64,000 nucleotides of DNA. Origin: CAYPAV01 sp964408805 (lineage in GTDB: Bacteria; Pseudomonadota; Alphaproteobacteria; UBA8366). Each line of letters opens with the position of its first letter. The first letter of the stretch is position 1. A model generated the notes under the pieces. It saw nothing but the letters and a program-made list of their open reading frames with translations, was not told where the DNA came from and did not search any database. Where the stretch lies: NCBI GenBank assembly GCA_964408805.1, contig CAYPAV010000002.1:310001-374000 (forward strand). The letters run 5' to 3'. Shown here in pieces: positions 34,886 to 43,347 of the stretch. Both the position numbers and the translations under genes were made by a program.

Positions 34886-35503
34886 TCAAGAGGGACGAGC
34901 CGAATACTTGTCGACCTTGAGACGAAGCATCTCGATCAATCCGTTCAGTCCATGCGTGCGCAACACCGACTGAAATTCGGATCTTTGCGCCGCCAGCATG
35001 CTGGCGCCTTCAACCACGACATCGAGTATCTTCAAGCCGCCTTTCCCATTGCGAACGCGCCAACCGGCTTTCAACGACGGGCCGCTCGGCCGTGCGATTT
35101 CCGTCACCACCAAGGCATCCTGCTTGGCGTAACTCGATGCCTTCACGATCTTGAAAGCTTCGCCTGAATAGCCGCCCAGACGCTTCGCGTAGGTTTGAGT
35201 CACGAACAGACCGAAAAGGTGCTGATACTCCTTCCGTTGATCATCGCTGGCGCTGCGCCAGGCCTTGCCGAGAACGAACCGCCCGATCTTCGGCAGATCG
35301 AAATTATCGGCCAGGAGTCGCCGAACCTTTGCCTCTCTTTCAGATAAGCTCAGGTCCTGCGCGCGCAAAACGCTGAGCGCGTAACTCGCCAAACTATCCA
35401 CGAATTTCGACGCCTCGTCGGGCGACGTCGTGGCGTTAGCCAAGTTTGGTGAGGCAAGGGCCCAACAGATAAAAAAAACCGTGGTTGATCGGCCGAGTTT
35501 CAT
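34886..35503 (-). CDS. MlaC/Ttg2D-like phospholipid-binding periplasmic protein
   Basis: 205 residues from ATG 35503 (GGGGGAGACGAC upstream). Signal peptide MKLGRSTTVFFICWALASPN ending near ANA. The mature part has the MlaC pattern: SLASYALSVLRAQDLSLSEREAKVRRLLADNFDLPKIGRFVLGKAWR, then LFGLFVTQTYAKRLGGYSGE, a WRVRNGKGGLKILDVVVEGASM strand region and RSEFQSVLRTHGLNGLIEML. MlaC ferries phospholipid between outer and inner membranes together with MlaA and MlaFEDB. None of those genes is next to it; here it pairs with a Sel1-repeat protein. It could be the organism's only MlaC or an accessory paralogue (for example of the hopanoid HpnM type). Confidence 0.88.
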   Translation of the reverse strand: MKLGRSTTVFFICWALASPNLANATTSPDEASKFVDSLASYALSVLRAQDLSLSEREAKVRRLLADNFDLPKIGRFVLGKAWRSASDDQRKEYQHLFGLFVTQTYAKRLGGYSGEAFKIVKASSYAKQDALVVTEIARPSGPSLKAGWRVRNGKGGLKILDVVVEGASMLAAQRSEFQSVLRTHGLNGLIEMLRLKVDKYSARPS

Positions 35504-35849
35504 GTCGTCTCCCCCGGATAGGCCCCGCCGCGCCACACTTCTAGATCGTTCCTCCGGCGGCTTCGATGGAGCCATCCCTTGCGACGCATCATACGTCGAC
35601 AATGGCCACCAAGCAATTGTCTTGAAACATAATTTTATAATATGCCCCTGCTGGCGACGGCCTCCGCCGCCGGATAAGGAACGTTGAAGGCCGATGGCGA
35701 TGGGTTAACTCTGATATTGGGAAATCCGGAAACTCCCCGAAACCCGCCGTGTCATGGTGGATTAGCCGAGACTTGTCGCTTGGCGGGTTCGGCAAGACGT
35801 CTCATGCTTTATTGTTCCTGCGGCCGGGAAATCCGATGAGGGCGACCGA

Positions 35850-36809
35850 ATGAATCCAAGAAATATCGCGTTCGACAATATCGATCGACTGCAGTGCCTC
35901 GAAATCCAAGGGGCCGCCCTGCCGTACGGCATCAAGGCCGTATTGTACGAGGCGACGCGGACGGCGCTTGATCGACCGATGGTCGAGGCCGCGGCCGACA
36001 TGCTTGACCGCCCTTCTTGCCGCATTGCTATCGTAACAGGCGCTCAGGTACCGGAAAAAATGCCCGTCGGGGAGAATGACGGACCGCTCGGTTCGGTCGT
36101 GCTGGCGCAAGCCCTGACACGGATCGGTCACACGGTGACATTTTATACCGACCGAGCTGCCGCGCCGCCGATCGAAGCGCTCGTCGATTGGCTTGGGCTC
36201 AAGGCCGATATACGCACGCTTGACGGGGACAGCACGTCCCAGCGCGAAATCGCGGAACAGCTCGATATCGCGATCGCCGTGGAACGTCTCGGCGGCAATC
36301 CGAACGGCATCATCTATGGCGCCACCGGCGTGTCGCGGGCCGATTTCCGTTGCAATACGGACGAAATCTTCCTCGCCGCAGCGGCGCTGGGCAAGGCGAC
36401 ATTGGGAATCGCGGACGGTGGCAATGAGATCGGCTGCGGGAGGATCCGTGAGGCCCTTCTCTCCCGGCTGCCGGAGTTGAACTACGCGGATCGCACGCCC
36501 TGCGGCGGCGGTATCTATTCGGTCGTTTCAACCAACGCACTGGTCGTCGCGACCTCGTCGAATCTTGGATGCAGCGGCGTTGTCGCCGCTCTGGCGTTGA
36601 AGCGCGAAGACGTCTCGCTCTGCCACACGCCCGAGGCCGAACTCGCCCTCATCGCGCGCGGCGTCGAGCTCGGCTTGACCGACGGCGGTTCCGGAGAGGT
36701 CGTGGCGGCGGTCGACGGGGTGCCCGGCGAGGACCACGCCGCTGCCATCGGCTTGATGCGCGCCATCGTCCGCCGAGCACTCGCCACGCCATACGAACGT
36801 GGCTTTTGA
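35850..36809 (+). CDS. DUF4392 / D-glutamate cyclase-like protein
   Basis: 319 residues. Matches DUF4392, the C-terminal domain of mitochondrial D-glutamate cyclase, which converts D-glutamate to 5-oxo-D-proline. Seen: IAIVTGAQVPEKMPVGENDGPLGSVVLAQALTRIGHTVTFYTD (residues 53-95), ERLGGNPNGIIYGATGVS near 142, LGIADGGNEIGCGRI near 187, and VVATSSNLGCSGVVAAL near 230, corresponding to the family's IGDGGNEIGMGK and SNWG stretches. The Asp/Asn/Glu of the DGGNEIG loop probably bind a metal. The gene lies 73 bases before the diiron-protein gene on the same strand, which suggests a joint role. Confidence 0.82.
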   Translation: MNPRNIAFDNIDRLQCLEIQGAALPYGIKAVLYEATRTALDRPMVEAAADMLDRPSCRIAIVTGAQVPEKMPVGENDGPLGSVVLAQALTRIGHTVTFYTDRAAAPPIEALVDWLGLKADIRTLDGDSTSQREIAEQLDIAIAVERLGGNPNGIIYGATGVSRADFRCNTDEIFLAAAALGKATLGIADGGNEIGCGRIREALLSRLPELNYADRTPCGGGIYSVVSTNALVVATSSNLGCSGVVAALALKREDVSLCHTPEAELALIARGVELGLTDGGSGEVVAAVDGVPGEDHAAAIGLMRAIVRRALATPYERGF

Positions 36810-36882
36810 CCGGCAAGGGCACGAAACCCGGCGCTTTCAATGTTTCTACACCTTGATTAGATTTCGAAGCAATTGAACTAGA

Positions 36883-37614
36883 ATGTTGGAAAATCCCATG
36901 ACCGATATCGTCGAACGCCTGGACGCCGAAGTTCATGACTTCGCGATGCGAACGCGTTTCTTTCAGGAAGAGATGACGCCGGGCCGCGCGCGGAATTTCG
37001 TTCGTCAGCATCGACTCAACACACGCCACCGCAATTCGGTTCTCAAACTCAAGGTCGCGACTAATTGCCCGGTTTGGGACGTGCGCTTGCGTATCCTTGA
37101 TGCGTGTTCGCAGGAAGTGATCGGCGATCATGAGCATGGCGGTGGTCGCGCACATTGGGAAATCCTTGAAGGTCTGGGCGAGCATGTCGGCATGGATATC
37201 GCGAACGACGTGCGCCAGGCCGAACCACTGCCCACGACCCAAATGTGCTGGAATGCCTGGAACGGGCTTATGGCCAACACCCATTGGCTGGAGGGGCTGA
37301 TCGGCAACACCTGCGCCGAGCGGGCCAATATTCCGGGCTACGGCGAAGGCACGATGCGGGAGTCCGGCTGGTTCGGGCTGGAGCGCGAACGCTGGGGCAA
37401 ACTCTTCGGTCTCTCGGACGCGCAAATGGAATTCTTCGAAATTCACGGCCCCGCGGATATCGAGCATTCAAATCTTGGCTGGCAAACGGCGGCGAAATAC
37501 GCGACCGAACTCAGTATGACCGATCAGGTCGTCCGGGCCTGCCGAGAGAACCTCGTCGTCTGGGAGACCTATCTGAACGGCATCGGGGCCGCAGGCGACG
37601 CGGAAGACGGTTAG
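36883..37614 (+). CDS. Heme-oxygenase-fold diiron protein (HDO/CADD-like)
   Basis: 243 residues; ATG 36898 (MTDIVER) is an alternative start with a GGA box. An all-helical heme-oxygenase-like fold with the six expected diiron ligands in order: E84 and H91 (DHEHGGGRAHWEILEGLG), E146 (NTCAERANIPGYGEG), H188, D192 and H195 (EIHGPADIEHSNLGW). Family members (UndA, BesC, SznF, CADD) use O2 to cleave or oxidise fatty acids, lysine, arginine or their own residues. The substrate here is unknown. The glutamate-cyclase-like gene precedes it and a TauD dioxygenase converges with a 4-base overlap, so an amino-acid-like substrate is a reasonable guess. Confidence 0.82.
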   Translation: MLENPMTDIVERLDAEVHDFAMRTRFFQEEMTPGRARNFVRQHRLNTRHRNSVLKLKVATNCPVWDVRLRILDACSQEVIGDHEHGGGRAHWEILEGLGEHVGMDIANDVRQAEPLPTTQMCWNAWNGLMANTHWLEGLIGNTCAERANIPGYGEGTMRESGWFGLERERWGKLFGLSDAQMEFFEIHGPADIEHSNLGWQTAAKYATELSMTDQVVRACRENLVVWETYLNGIGAAGDAEDG

Positions 37615-38450
37615 CCGACGACGCCCCGAGGACGTTCCCCTCGGACACAGACCCGGCGGAGAATACGCGTCTCGGCGGGATCGAAATCTCGACGCGCATG
37701 CATTGTGGCCATGTTGTCCCACATGACGAGGTCGCCGACCCGCCATTCATGCTCGAATATGAATTGCGGTTGTTCGACGTGATCGAAGATAAATTCCAAC
37801 AAGGCATCGCTCTCGGCGGGCACTATGCCGACGATCTTCATCGTGAACAGACGATTGGCATAGATCAAACGGGCGCCCGATTCCGGATGGATCGTCACCA
37901 AAGGATGGACGAACCGGGGTGCCGCGGGGTCGGGGTCGGTGGGCCGCACCGTGGGGCTGCCCTCGTAGTCGTACACATGTTCCGCCACAAGGGTTTCGAT
38001 CCGTGCCTTCATCTCGTCGTCCAGCGCGTCATAGGCCGCGCAAGAGTTAAGGAAGAGCGTATTGCCGCCGAATTCAGGAATTTCCAAGCTGTATAGCGTG
38101 GTGATCTTGGAGGGAACCTCGTAATAACTTTGATCGGCATGAAATTGCATCTCGCCGTCCGGCAGGATGCCCTTCTTTCCGCCGACCGACCGATTGGCGA
38201 CATACATCAAGCTATCCGTCTTGGCGTATTCGTCGGAGGTACTGCGCGGCGATTCGAGGTCGCCAAAGAGGCGCGCGAAGTCTTCGTGCTCTCCGTCCGA
38301 CAAGCTTTGATCGCGAAACAGCAATACGAGATGATCGCGAAATGCGGTCTGGAGCTTCTCGAACGCGGCCGCTGTGAAACCATCTTGAATTCGCGCACCG
38401 ATGATTTCGGCACCCAACGCCGGCGATAGCGGATTCACTTTCAACGACAT
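37611..38450 (-). CDS. TauD/TfdA-family Fe(II)/2-oxoglutarate dioxygenase (copy 1)
   Basis: 279 residues. Fe ligands H104 and D106 in MQFHADQSYYEVPS and H251 in WDNMATMHARRDF; the 2-oxoglutarate-binding Arg is in AETRILRRV. N-terminal SLKVNPLSPALGAEIIGARI is typical of TauD. These enzymes hydroxylate a carbon next to a leaving group, releasing sulfite, glyoxylate or an amine, or simply hydroxylate. Two further TauD-type genes follow at 42114 and 47264, all of different sequence. It is the last gene of a likely transcript with the two decarboxylase-like genes upstream (39 bases apart). Confidence 0.9.
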   Translation of the reverse strand: MSLKVNPLSPALGAEIIGARIQDGFTAAAFEKLQTAFRDHLVLLFRDQSLSDGEHEDFARLFGDLESPRSTSDEYAKTDSLMYVANRSVGGKKGILPDGEMQFHADQSYYEVPSKITTLYSLEIPEFGGNTLFLNSCAAYDALDDEMKARIETLVAEHVYDYEGSPTVRPTDPDPAAPRFVHPLVTIHPESGARLIYANRLFTMKIVGIVPAESDALLEFIFDHVEQPQFIFEHEWRVGDLVMWDNMATMHARRDFDPAETRILRRVCVRGERPRGVVG

Positions 38451-38488
38451 ACAATCTCTCCCGCCTCAGGGCGGCACGCCATAGCCTG

Positions 38489-39478
38489 TTACGTCTTATA
38501 TTGCCCGCGAACCTCCTCGGGAAAGAGGTCTTCGGCCGCCAGGCGGCGGGCGCAGATGCCCTGCTCATGGGCATATTGTAGGTAGGCATCTAGCGTCTTG
38601 TGGTTCGCCTCGATCCCGTAGGGATAATAGTCGACGCCGAACCTAGCGAATGCGCGCTCGGCATCATCGTAGCCCCAAGGGATCGGAATCCGGCTCGCCG
38701 AATAGCTTCGCACGCGCTTGAGACTGCGTTCCTTGGCGGCCTCGAACGCTTTTAGCAGTTCGGCCGCGATCCAACGGTCACGACGAAAGGTATCGGCCCG
38801 CATCGCCATGACATGCATGATCGGGAATATGCCGGTCTCGTCGTAATAGGCCTCCTCGACCGCGCGCCAATCGGCGAGCAAATGCCGGATCGTTCCCTCG
38901 CCCCGTTCATATGGTCCAGGCGATCGCGCCGTCATCACCGCGTCGAGGTCGCCGGCCAGCAACATCTCGGTGAGCGACCGATCGGGAACCTGTGTGTAGC
39001 GAACGCCGTCGGGAAGGTTAAGCGCCACCTTTTCGACCCGGCCCGGATCGTTGACGCCGGCCTGGTACCAGTCGATGTCCCGAAGCGGGATTCCGACATC
39101 ATGCACCAGCCAACCCCGCGCATAGATGCCGGCGGTCTGCGCCCATTCAGGCACGCCGACCTTCTTCCCCGCGAGGTCCTCTGGCGCGGCGAGCGGGCTG
39201 TCGGCGAGAACATAGATCGACGACTGCCGGAAGAAACGAGACGGAAAGACGGGGATTGCCGTCAGCGTCTCGTCACCGGACGCCTTCAACGCAACGTACT
39301 TCCCCATCGAGAGTTCGGATACATCCCACTCCCGATGCCGGGTAAAGCGATAGAAGATCTCCTCCACCTCGAAGACGAAGCAAGCGAGCTCGATACCGGT
39401 CGGCCGAACCACGCCATGCACGATGTCGCGCGTGTGCTCGTAGTCGCTGATCGCCATCGTCACTCGAAGGTCTGCCAT
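38489..39478 (-). CDS. 4,5-dihydroxyphthalate decarboxylase-like (periplasmic-binding-fold) protein, copy B
   Basis: 329 residues without signal peptide. The opening LRVTMAISDYEHTRDIVHG, then VEEIFYRFTRHREWDVSELSMGKYV and LAGKKVGVPEWAQTAGIYARGWLVHD match the family that contains 4,5-dihydroxyphthalate decarboxylase and distant substrate-binding proteins (type 2 periplasmic-binding fold). Lack of an export signal favours a cytosolic enzyme or sensor. It aligns end to end with the gene upstream (same 329 residues, roughly 60 percent identical by eye), so the two are a tandem duplication. A TauD gene follows. Phthalate-pathway genes are absent, so an acid other than phthalate is likely. Confidence 0.82.
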   Translation of the reverse strand: MADLRVTMAISDYEHTRDIVHGVVRPTGIELACFVFEVEEIFYRFTRHREWDVSELSMGKYVALKASGDETLTAIPVFPSRFFRQSSIYVLADSPLAAPEDLAGKKVGVPEWAQTAGIYARGWLVHDVGIPLRDIDWYQAGVNDPGRVEKVALNLPDGVRYTQVPDRSLTEMLLAGDLDAVMTARSPGPYERGEGTIRHLLADWRAVEEAYYDETGIFPIMHVMAMRADTFRRDRWIAAELLKAFEAAKERSLKRVRSYSASRIPIPWGYDDAERAFARFGVDYYPYGIEANHKTLDAYLQYAHEQGICARRLAAEDLFPEEVRGQYKT

Positions 39479-39491
39479 GACGCCCTCCCGC

Positions 39492-40481
39492 TCAGATTCG
39501 AAACCGCCCCCGCACTTCCTCCGGGAACAGTTCGTCTACACTGAGCAGTCGGTCGCTGATACGTTGCTCGTGTGCATATTTGAGATAAGCCTCCAAGGTC
39601 GTGCGATTATCCTCGATCCCGTAGGGGAACGGGTCCTCCCCAAACAATTCCTTCGACCGCGCCGCATGCAGAAAGCCCCACGGAATGGGAAATCGGCTTG
39701 CCGTGAAAGTAAGCGCCCGATCCATGCTGCGTCGTTTGGCGGTCTCAAAGGCGGTGAGGAGATTCATGGCGATCCACGGGTTCGCCTCGAAGGTCTCCTG
39801 ACGAATGGCAATGACATGCATGATGGGAAAGATGCCGGTCTCGCGGAAATACGCCTCCTCGAGCGCGTGCCAGTCGGGCAAGAGCTGGCGAATGGTGTCC
39901 TCGCCCCGCTCGAACGGGGTAGGGGAATGCGCCGTCATGATGGCGTCGATGTCGCCCGCGAGCAGCATCTCGGTGAGGGAGCGATCCGGGACCGACCGAT
40001 AGACAACGCCGTCCGGCAGCTTCAGATCGATCTTCTCGACCCGGCCCGGTTCATTGACGCCCCCCTGCACCCATTCGATATCGCGTAGCGGAATTCCGAC
40101 CTGATGCATCAGCCACCCGCGCGCATAGACGCCAGCCGTCTGGGCCCATTCGGGTATGCCGACCTTCTTGCCGGCGAGGTCTTCTGCCCTGGTCAGCGGA
40201 CTGTCGTCGCGGACGTAGAGCGAGGATTGACGGAAGACGCGCGAGGGGAAAACCGGAATAGCCGTCACGAGCGGCATTTCGGCGGACCGGAAATTCACGT
40301 ATTTCGCCATCGAAAGTTCGGCCAAATCCCATTCACGATGACCCGTGAAGCGAAAGAAGATTTCCTCGACCTGGAAGACCTGGCTGACAAGATCGATCCC
40401 GTTTGCCTTGACGACGCCATGCACGAGATCGCGGGCATGTTCGTAATCGCTTATCGCAAGAGATAGTCGGAGATCGGTCAT
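39492..40481 (-). CDS. 4,5-dihydroxyphthalate decarboxylase-like (periplasmic-binding-fold) protein, copy A
   Basis: 329 residues, tandem paralogue of the next gene, which begins 13 bases after this stop. Shared blocks include AISDYEH.RD.VHGVV, EWAQTAG.YARGWL.H, VPDRSLTEMLLAGD and LFPEEVRG. Differences concentrate in residues 60-75 (NFRSAEMPL versus ALKASGDET) and 268-285, which may line the ligand pocket. No signal peptide. It is the first gene of the likely transcript copy A, copy B, TauD, and lies after the gdhA terminator. Two subunits forming a hetero-oligomer or two related substrates are both possible. Confidence 0.82.
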   Translation of the reverse strand: MTDLRLSLAISDYEHARDLVHGVVKANGIDLVSQVFQVEEIFFRFTGHREWDLAELSMAKYVNFRSAEMPLVTAIPVFPSRVFRQSSLYVRDDSPLTRAEDLAGKKVGIPEWAQTAGVYARGWLMHQVGIPLRDIEWVQGGVNEPGRVEKIDLKLPDGVVYRSVPDRSLTEMLLAGDIDAIMTAHSPTPFERGEDTIRQLLPDWHALEEAYFRETGIFPIMHVIAIRQETFEANPWIAMNLLTAFETAKRRSMDRALTFTASRFPIPWGFLHAARSKELFGEDPFPYGIEDNRTTLEAYLKYAHEQRISDRLLSVDELFPEEVRGRFRI

Positions 40482-40508
40482 ATCAAATTGCCTCCCATTC
40501 GAAAGAAA

Positions 40509-40534
40509 CGCCCCGGCCGCTAACGACCGGGGCG
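40509..40534 (-). terminator. Rho-independent terminator of gdhA
   Basis: Perfect 8-base arms CGCCCCGG / CCGGGGCG at 40509-40516 and 40527-40534 with a 10-base loop. Read on the minus strand it follows the gdhA stop by 25 bases and is trailed by GTTTCTTTC. Confidence 0.7.
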
Positions 40535-40559
40535 CAGAAAACTCGGGATAAATCCCGGC

Positions 40560-41927
40560 TTAAACGTGGCCGTAAGCCAGCATTGCGTCGGCAACCTTGA
40601 CGAAGCCCGCGACATTCGATCCGGCGAGATAGTTGACGCCGTCCGAGCCCTCGCCGAATTCGACGCAAGAATCGTGAATTTCCTTCATCATCTCCTGCAG
40701 ATGCCCATGCAGCGTATCATCATCCCAGGCGATACGTGCACTGTTCTGGCTCATCTCGAGACCCGAGACACCGACGCCTCCGGCATTCGCGGCCTTGGCC
40801 GGACCGAAGAGAACACCAGCGTCCTGGAAAGCGCTGATTGCGTCCAGTTCGCATGGCATGTTGGCCCCCTCGGCGAGTGCCGTCAGACCGTTCTTGACCA
40901 TGGTCGCCGCCTCATCCGCGTTGACCTCATTCTGCGTGGCACACGGTAGGGCAAGATCGCCGCCAGCGCCCCAGGGCCGACCCTCATGGAAAGAGGCGCC
41001 TTTGAATTCGTCGGCGAATTCAGAGATTCGACCGCGGCGCACGCCCTTGAGTTCCTTGATCCAATCGATCTTTTCCTGATCGAGACCATCGGGATCATGA
41101 ATGAACCCGCCGGAGTCCGACAAGGTAACGGCCTTGCCTCCCAGCTGAAGCACTTTCTCCGCGGCATGGGTCGCCACGTTGCCCGAGCCGGAGATCATCA
41201 CGTTCTTGCCCTCCACGCTGTTTTTGATGTGATTGAGCATATTTTCCATGAAATAGACCGCACCGTATCCGGTCGCCTCGGTGCGCATCTTGCTGCCGCC
41301 AAACTCCAAGCCCTTGCCCGTCAACACGCCGACGAACTCATTCGTGATCCGCTTGTACTGACCGAACATGAAGCCGATTTCGCGGCCGCCGACACCGATA
41401 TCGCCGGCCGGCACGTCGGTATCGGGACCAATGTGGCGATAGAGTTCGGTGACGAAGGACTGACAGAACCGCATGATCTCGTTATCGGACTTGCCCTTCG
41501 GGTTGAAATTCGCGCCACCCTTGGCGCCGCCCATGGGCAAACCGGTCAGGCTGTTCTTGAAGGTCTGCTCGAAACCGAGAAATTTCAGGATGCTGAGATT
41601 GACCGAGGGATGAAACCGAATGCCGCCCTTGTAGGGACCGATCGAATTGTTGAATTGGACACGAAACCCGCGGTTGTTGCGGATGTTACCTTCGTCATCG
41701 GTCCAGGGAACGCGGAAATAGATGACGCGATCCGGTTCCGCCATCCGCTCCAGGATCTGCATTTCGTGATAGATCGGTTTATCCGCGATATAGGGAAAGA
41801 TCGTGCCCGCGACCTCGTAGACGGCCTGGTGGAACTCGGGCTCGCCGGGATTCCGCTTACGCACCCCTTCGATATAACGCTCAAGATATTCATCTGTCTT
41901 CGCCGAACCGGGATTTGATTTCGACAT
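40560..41927 (-). CDS. gdhA: NADP-type glutamate dehydrogenase
   Basis: 455 residues, hexameric-type GDH. It interconverts glutamate and 2-oxoglutarate plus ammonia. Motifs: FRVPWTDDEGNIRNNRGFRVQFNNSIGPYKGGIRFHPSVNLS (glutamate-binding region, residues about 74-115), catalytic-lysine stretch GLPMGGAKGGANFNPKGKSDNEIMRFCQSF, VPAGDIGVGGREIGFMFGQYKR, Rossmann VMISGSGNVATHAAE near residue 245 and LALPCATQNEVN. Length and the GGAKGGANF form fit the NADP-dependent anabolic class. 2-Oxoglutarate links it to the nearby TauD enzymes as co-substrate, though that may be coincidence. Own terminator downstream. Confidence 0.97.
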   Translation of the reverse strand: MSKSNPGSAKTDEYLERYIEGVRKRNPGEPEFHQAVYEVAGTIFPYIADKPIYHEMQILERMAEPDRVIYFRVPWTDDEGNIRNNRGFRVQFNNSIGPYKGGIRFHPSVNLSILKFLGFEQTFKNSLTGLPMGGAKGGANFNPKGKSDNEIMRFCQSFVTELYRHIGPDTDVPAGDIGVGGREIGFMFGQYKRITNEFVGVLTGKGLEFGGSKMRTEATGYGAVYFMENMLNHIKNSVEGKNVMISGSGNVATHAAEKVLQLGGKAVTLSDSGGFIHDPDGLDQEKIDWIKELKGVRRGRISEFADEFKGASFHEGRPWGAGGDLALPCATQNEVNADEAATMVKNGLTALAEGANMPCELDAISAFQDAGVLFGPAKAANAGGVGVSGLEMSQNSARIAWDDDTLHGHLQEMMKEIHDSCVEFGEGSDGVNYLAGSNVAGFVKVADAMLAYGHV

Positions 41928-42113
41928 ATTGCGACTCCCCCTCGCTCCAAATTTTCAGTTATTGTCCATATGCGCTTACCGTCTATTTCAATTTGCCAAG
42001 GTAACGGAGTCAACGCTCCAATGCATTTTAATCACTAAATAATTACGCATGACCTACCCCGCGTTTCGCCGGTGTTGCGGAAACTGGGGACACCAAATCG
42101 CGGAAAAATTCAC

Positions 42114-42971
42114 ATGAAACCGGAATTGTCGCCAATCGAGGGTCAGTTTGCATTCGAGGTTCTAAACGTCGACCCATCCGGCGTCTTGGATGACTCGACA
42201 ATTCGCGAACTTGACGACCATTGGGGTATGCGTGGTGTTTTGATCTTTCGCCGCCAAGCCCTTTCGGAGGCGGAATTGGTCGACTTCAGCGCCCGATTTG
42301 GCACCCCCGACGTCATCGTTCGCACGGATTGGGCGTCACGGCAGCATCCCGAAATCACGCGAATCACGAATTTGCGCGATGCGGCGGGTGCCCCGCTCGG
42401 CGGTCTCGGTTCGGGCGAACTCGATTGGCATGCCGATCAATCCTACATGCCGACGCCGGCAACCGGTGCCATCCTTTACGGCGTTGAAGTCCCCGAAAAT
42501 GGACCCAATACCTATTGGGCGAACTTGCAGATCGCTTACGATGCGCTTCCCGATGCAACAAAGAACTTGATCGACGACAAACAAGGCATCTTCAGCTATG
42601 CCAAAAGGGTCGCCACATATGATCAGGAGTCGACTCCGGAAGAAGTCAAAAGCAAGACACCGGACGTCTTGCATCCACTCGTCCACCGACATCCCGTTTC
42701 CGGAAAAAAGGCGCTCTATCTCGATCCCGCGACGATGTCGGGCATCGACGGCATGTCCGAGACAGAGGGAAATGCGCTCCTGGACGAATTGAACGCGCAC
42801 GCGACCCGGCCGGAATTCGTTTACAGGCACGATTGGCAGATCGGCGACCTGATCATGTGGGACAACGGCTTTCTATTGCATCGCCGGGATGCTTTCCCGC
42901 GATCGCAAAATCGTCTTTTGAAACGAACCACGATCCGACTCCCGGCGAGCCGTCATATCATCCCGAATTGA
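42114..42971 (+). CDS. TauD/TfdA-family Fe(II)/2-oxoglutarate dioxygenase (copy 2)
   Basis: 285 residues from ATG 42114; the frame is open 14 codons upstream but the family start and a GGA box favour 42114. Fe ligands H106 and D108 in LDWHADQSYMPTPATG and H256 in MWDNGFLLHRRDAFP; Arg for 2-oxoglutarate in NRLLKRTTIRLP. The insertion DQESTPEEVKSKTPDVLHPLVHRHPVSGKKALYLDP (residues 170-205) matches the TauD/CAS-like branch. It stands alone, divergent from gdhA with 186 bases between. Confidence 0.9.
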   Translation: MKPELSPIEGQFAFEVLNVDPSGVLDDSTIRELDDHWGMRGVLIFRRQALSEAELVDFSARFGTPDVIVRTDWASRQHPEITRITNLRDAAGAPLGGLGSGELDWHADQSYMPTPATGAILYGVEVPENGPNTYWANLQIAYDALPDATKNLIDDKQGIFSYAKRVATYDQESTPEEVKSKTPDVLHPLVHRHPVSGKKALYLDPATMSGIDGMSETEGNALLDELNAHATRPEFVYRHDWQIGDLIMWDNGFLLHRRDAFPRSQNRLLKRTTIRLPASRHIIPN

Positions 42972-43011
42972 ATAGGCGATGGTTCGGGAACACGGATCCT
43001 AAATCCAGGCA

Positions 43012-43038
43012 CAAAAAAAGGGCGGCCCGAAGGCCGCC
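43012..43038 (-). terminator. Rho-independent terminator of the 43.1 kb gene
   Basis: Arms GGCGGCC (43021-43027) and GGCCGCC (43032-43038) with a CGAA tetraloop; on the minus strand the stem is followed by C plus seven T (43012-43019). It ends the small basic protein gene and could also stop read-through from the TauD gene. Confidence 0.85.
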
Positions 43039-43067
43039 AAAACTAAATTCCAATCCGAACAAGGAAC

Positions 43068-43328
43068 CTATTTATTCTTACCCTTGCCGCGTTTCTTTTC
43101 CTTTGAATTTTGGCGCTTTTCGGCTCGGCCTTCTTCAGTATCCCGCCGTTTGCCGGCACGCTCATCGGGCTGCCCCGAGCGTTCGCCTTTCGCCTTTTTC
43201 TCCTTCTTTGATTTCTTCTGTTTCTTGCCTTTATTCTTCTTGGCTTCGGCGATACCAGGCACCATCGCAAATCCGAACAGCATGGCCAGCGCCAACAGAG
43301 ATTGCCTCCGAGAAATTTGAGTGCTCAT
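43068..43328 (-). CDS. Small exported lysine-rich protein
   Basis: 86 residues, family not recognised. The N terminus MSTQISRRQSLLALAMLFGF is a signal peptide with a twin-arginine-like SRRQSLLAL and a cleavage site near IAEA. The mature 55 residues are nearly all Lys, Arg, Glu, Gln and Gly (KKNKGKKQKKSKKEKKAKGE, then RAEKRQNSKEKKRGKGKNK), likely disordered and strongly positive. It could bind nucleic acid, polyanionic lipid or peptidoglycan. It forms a block of three exported proteins with the two genes upstream, each with its own spacing; a strong terminator follows. Confidence 0.7.
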   Translation of the reverse strand: MSTQISRRQSLLALAMLFGFAMVPGIAEAKKNKGKKQKKSKKEKKAKGERSGQPDERAGKRRDTEEGRAEKRQNSKEKKRGKGKNK

Positions 43329-43347
43329 CTGATTTCATCCTTAGATT

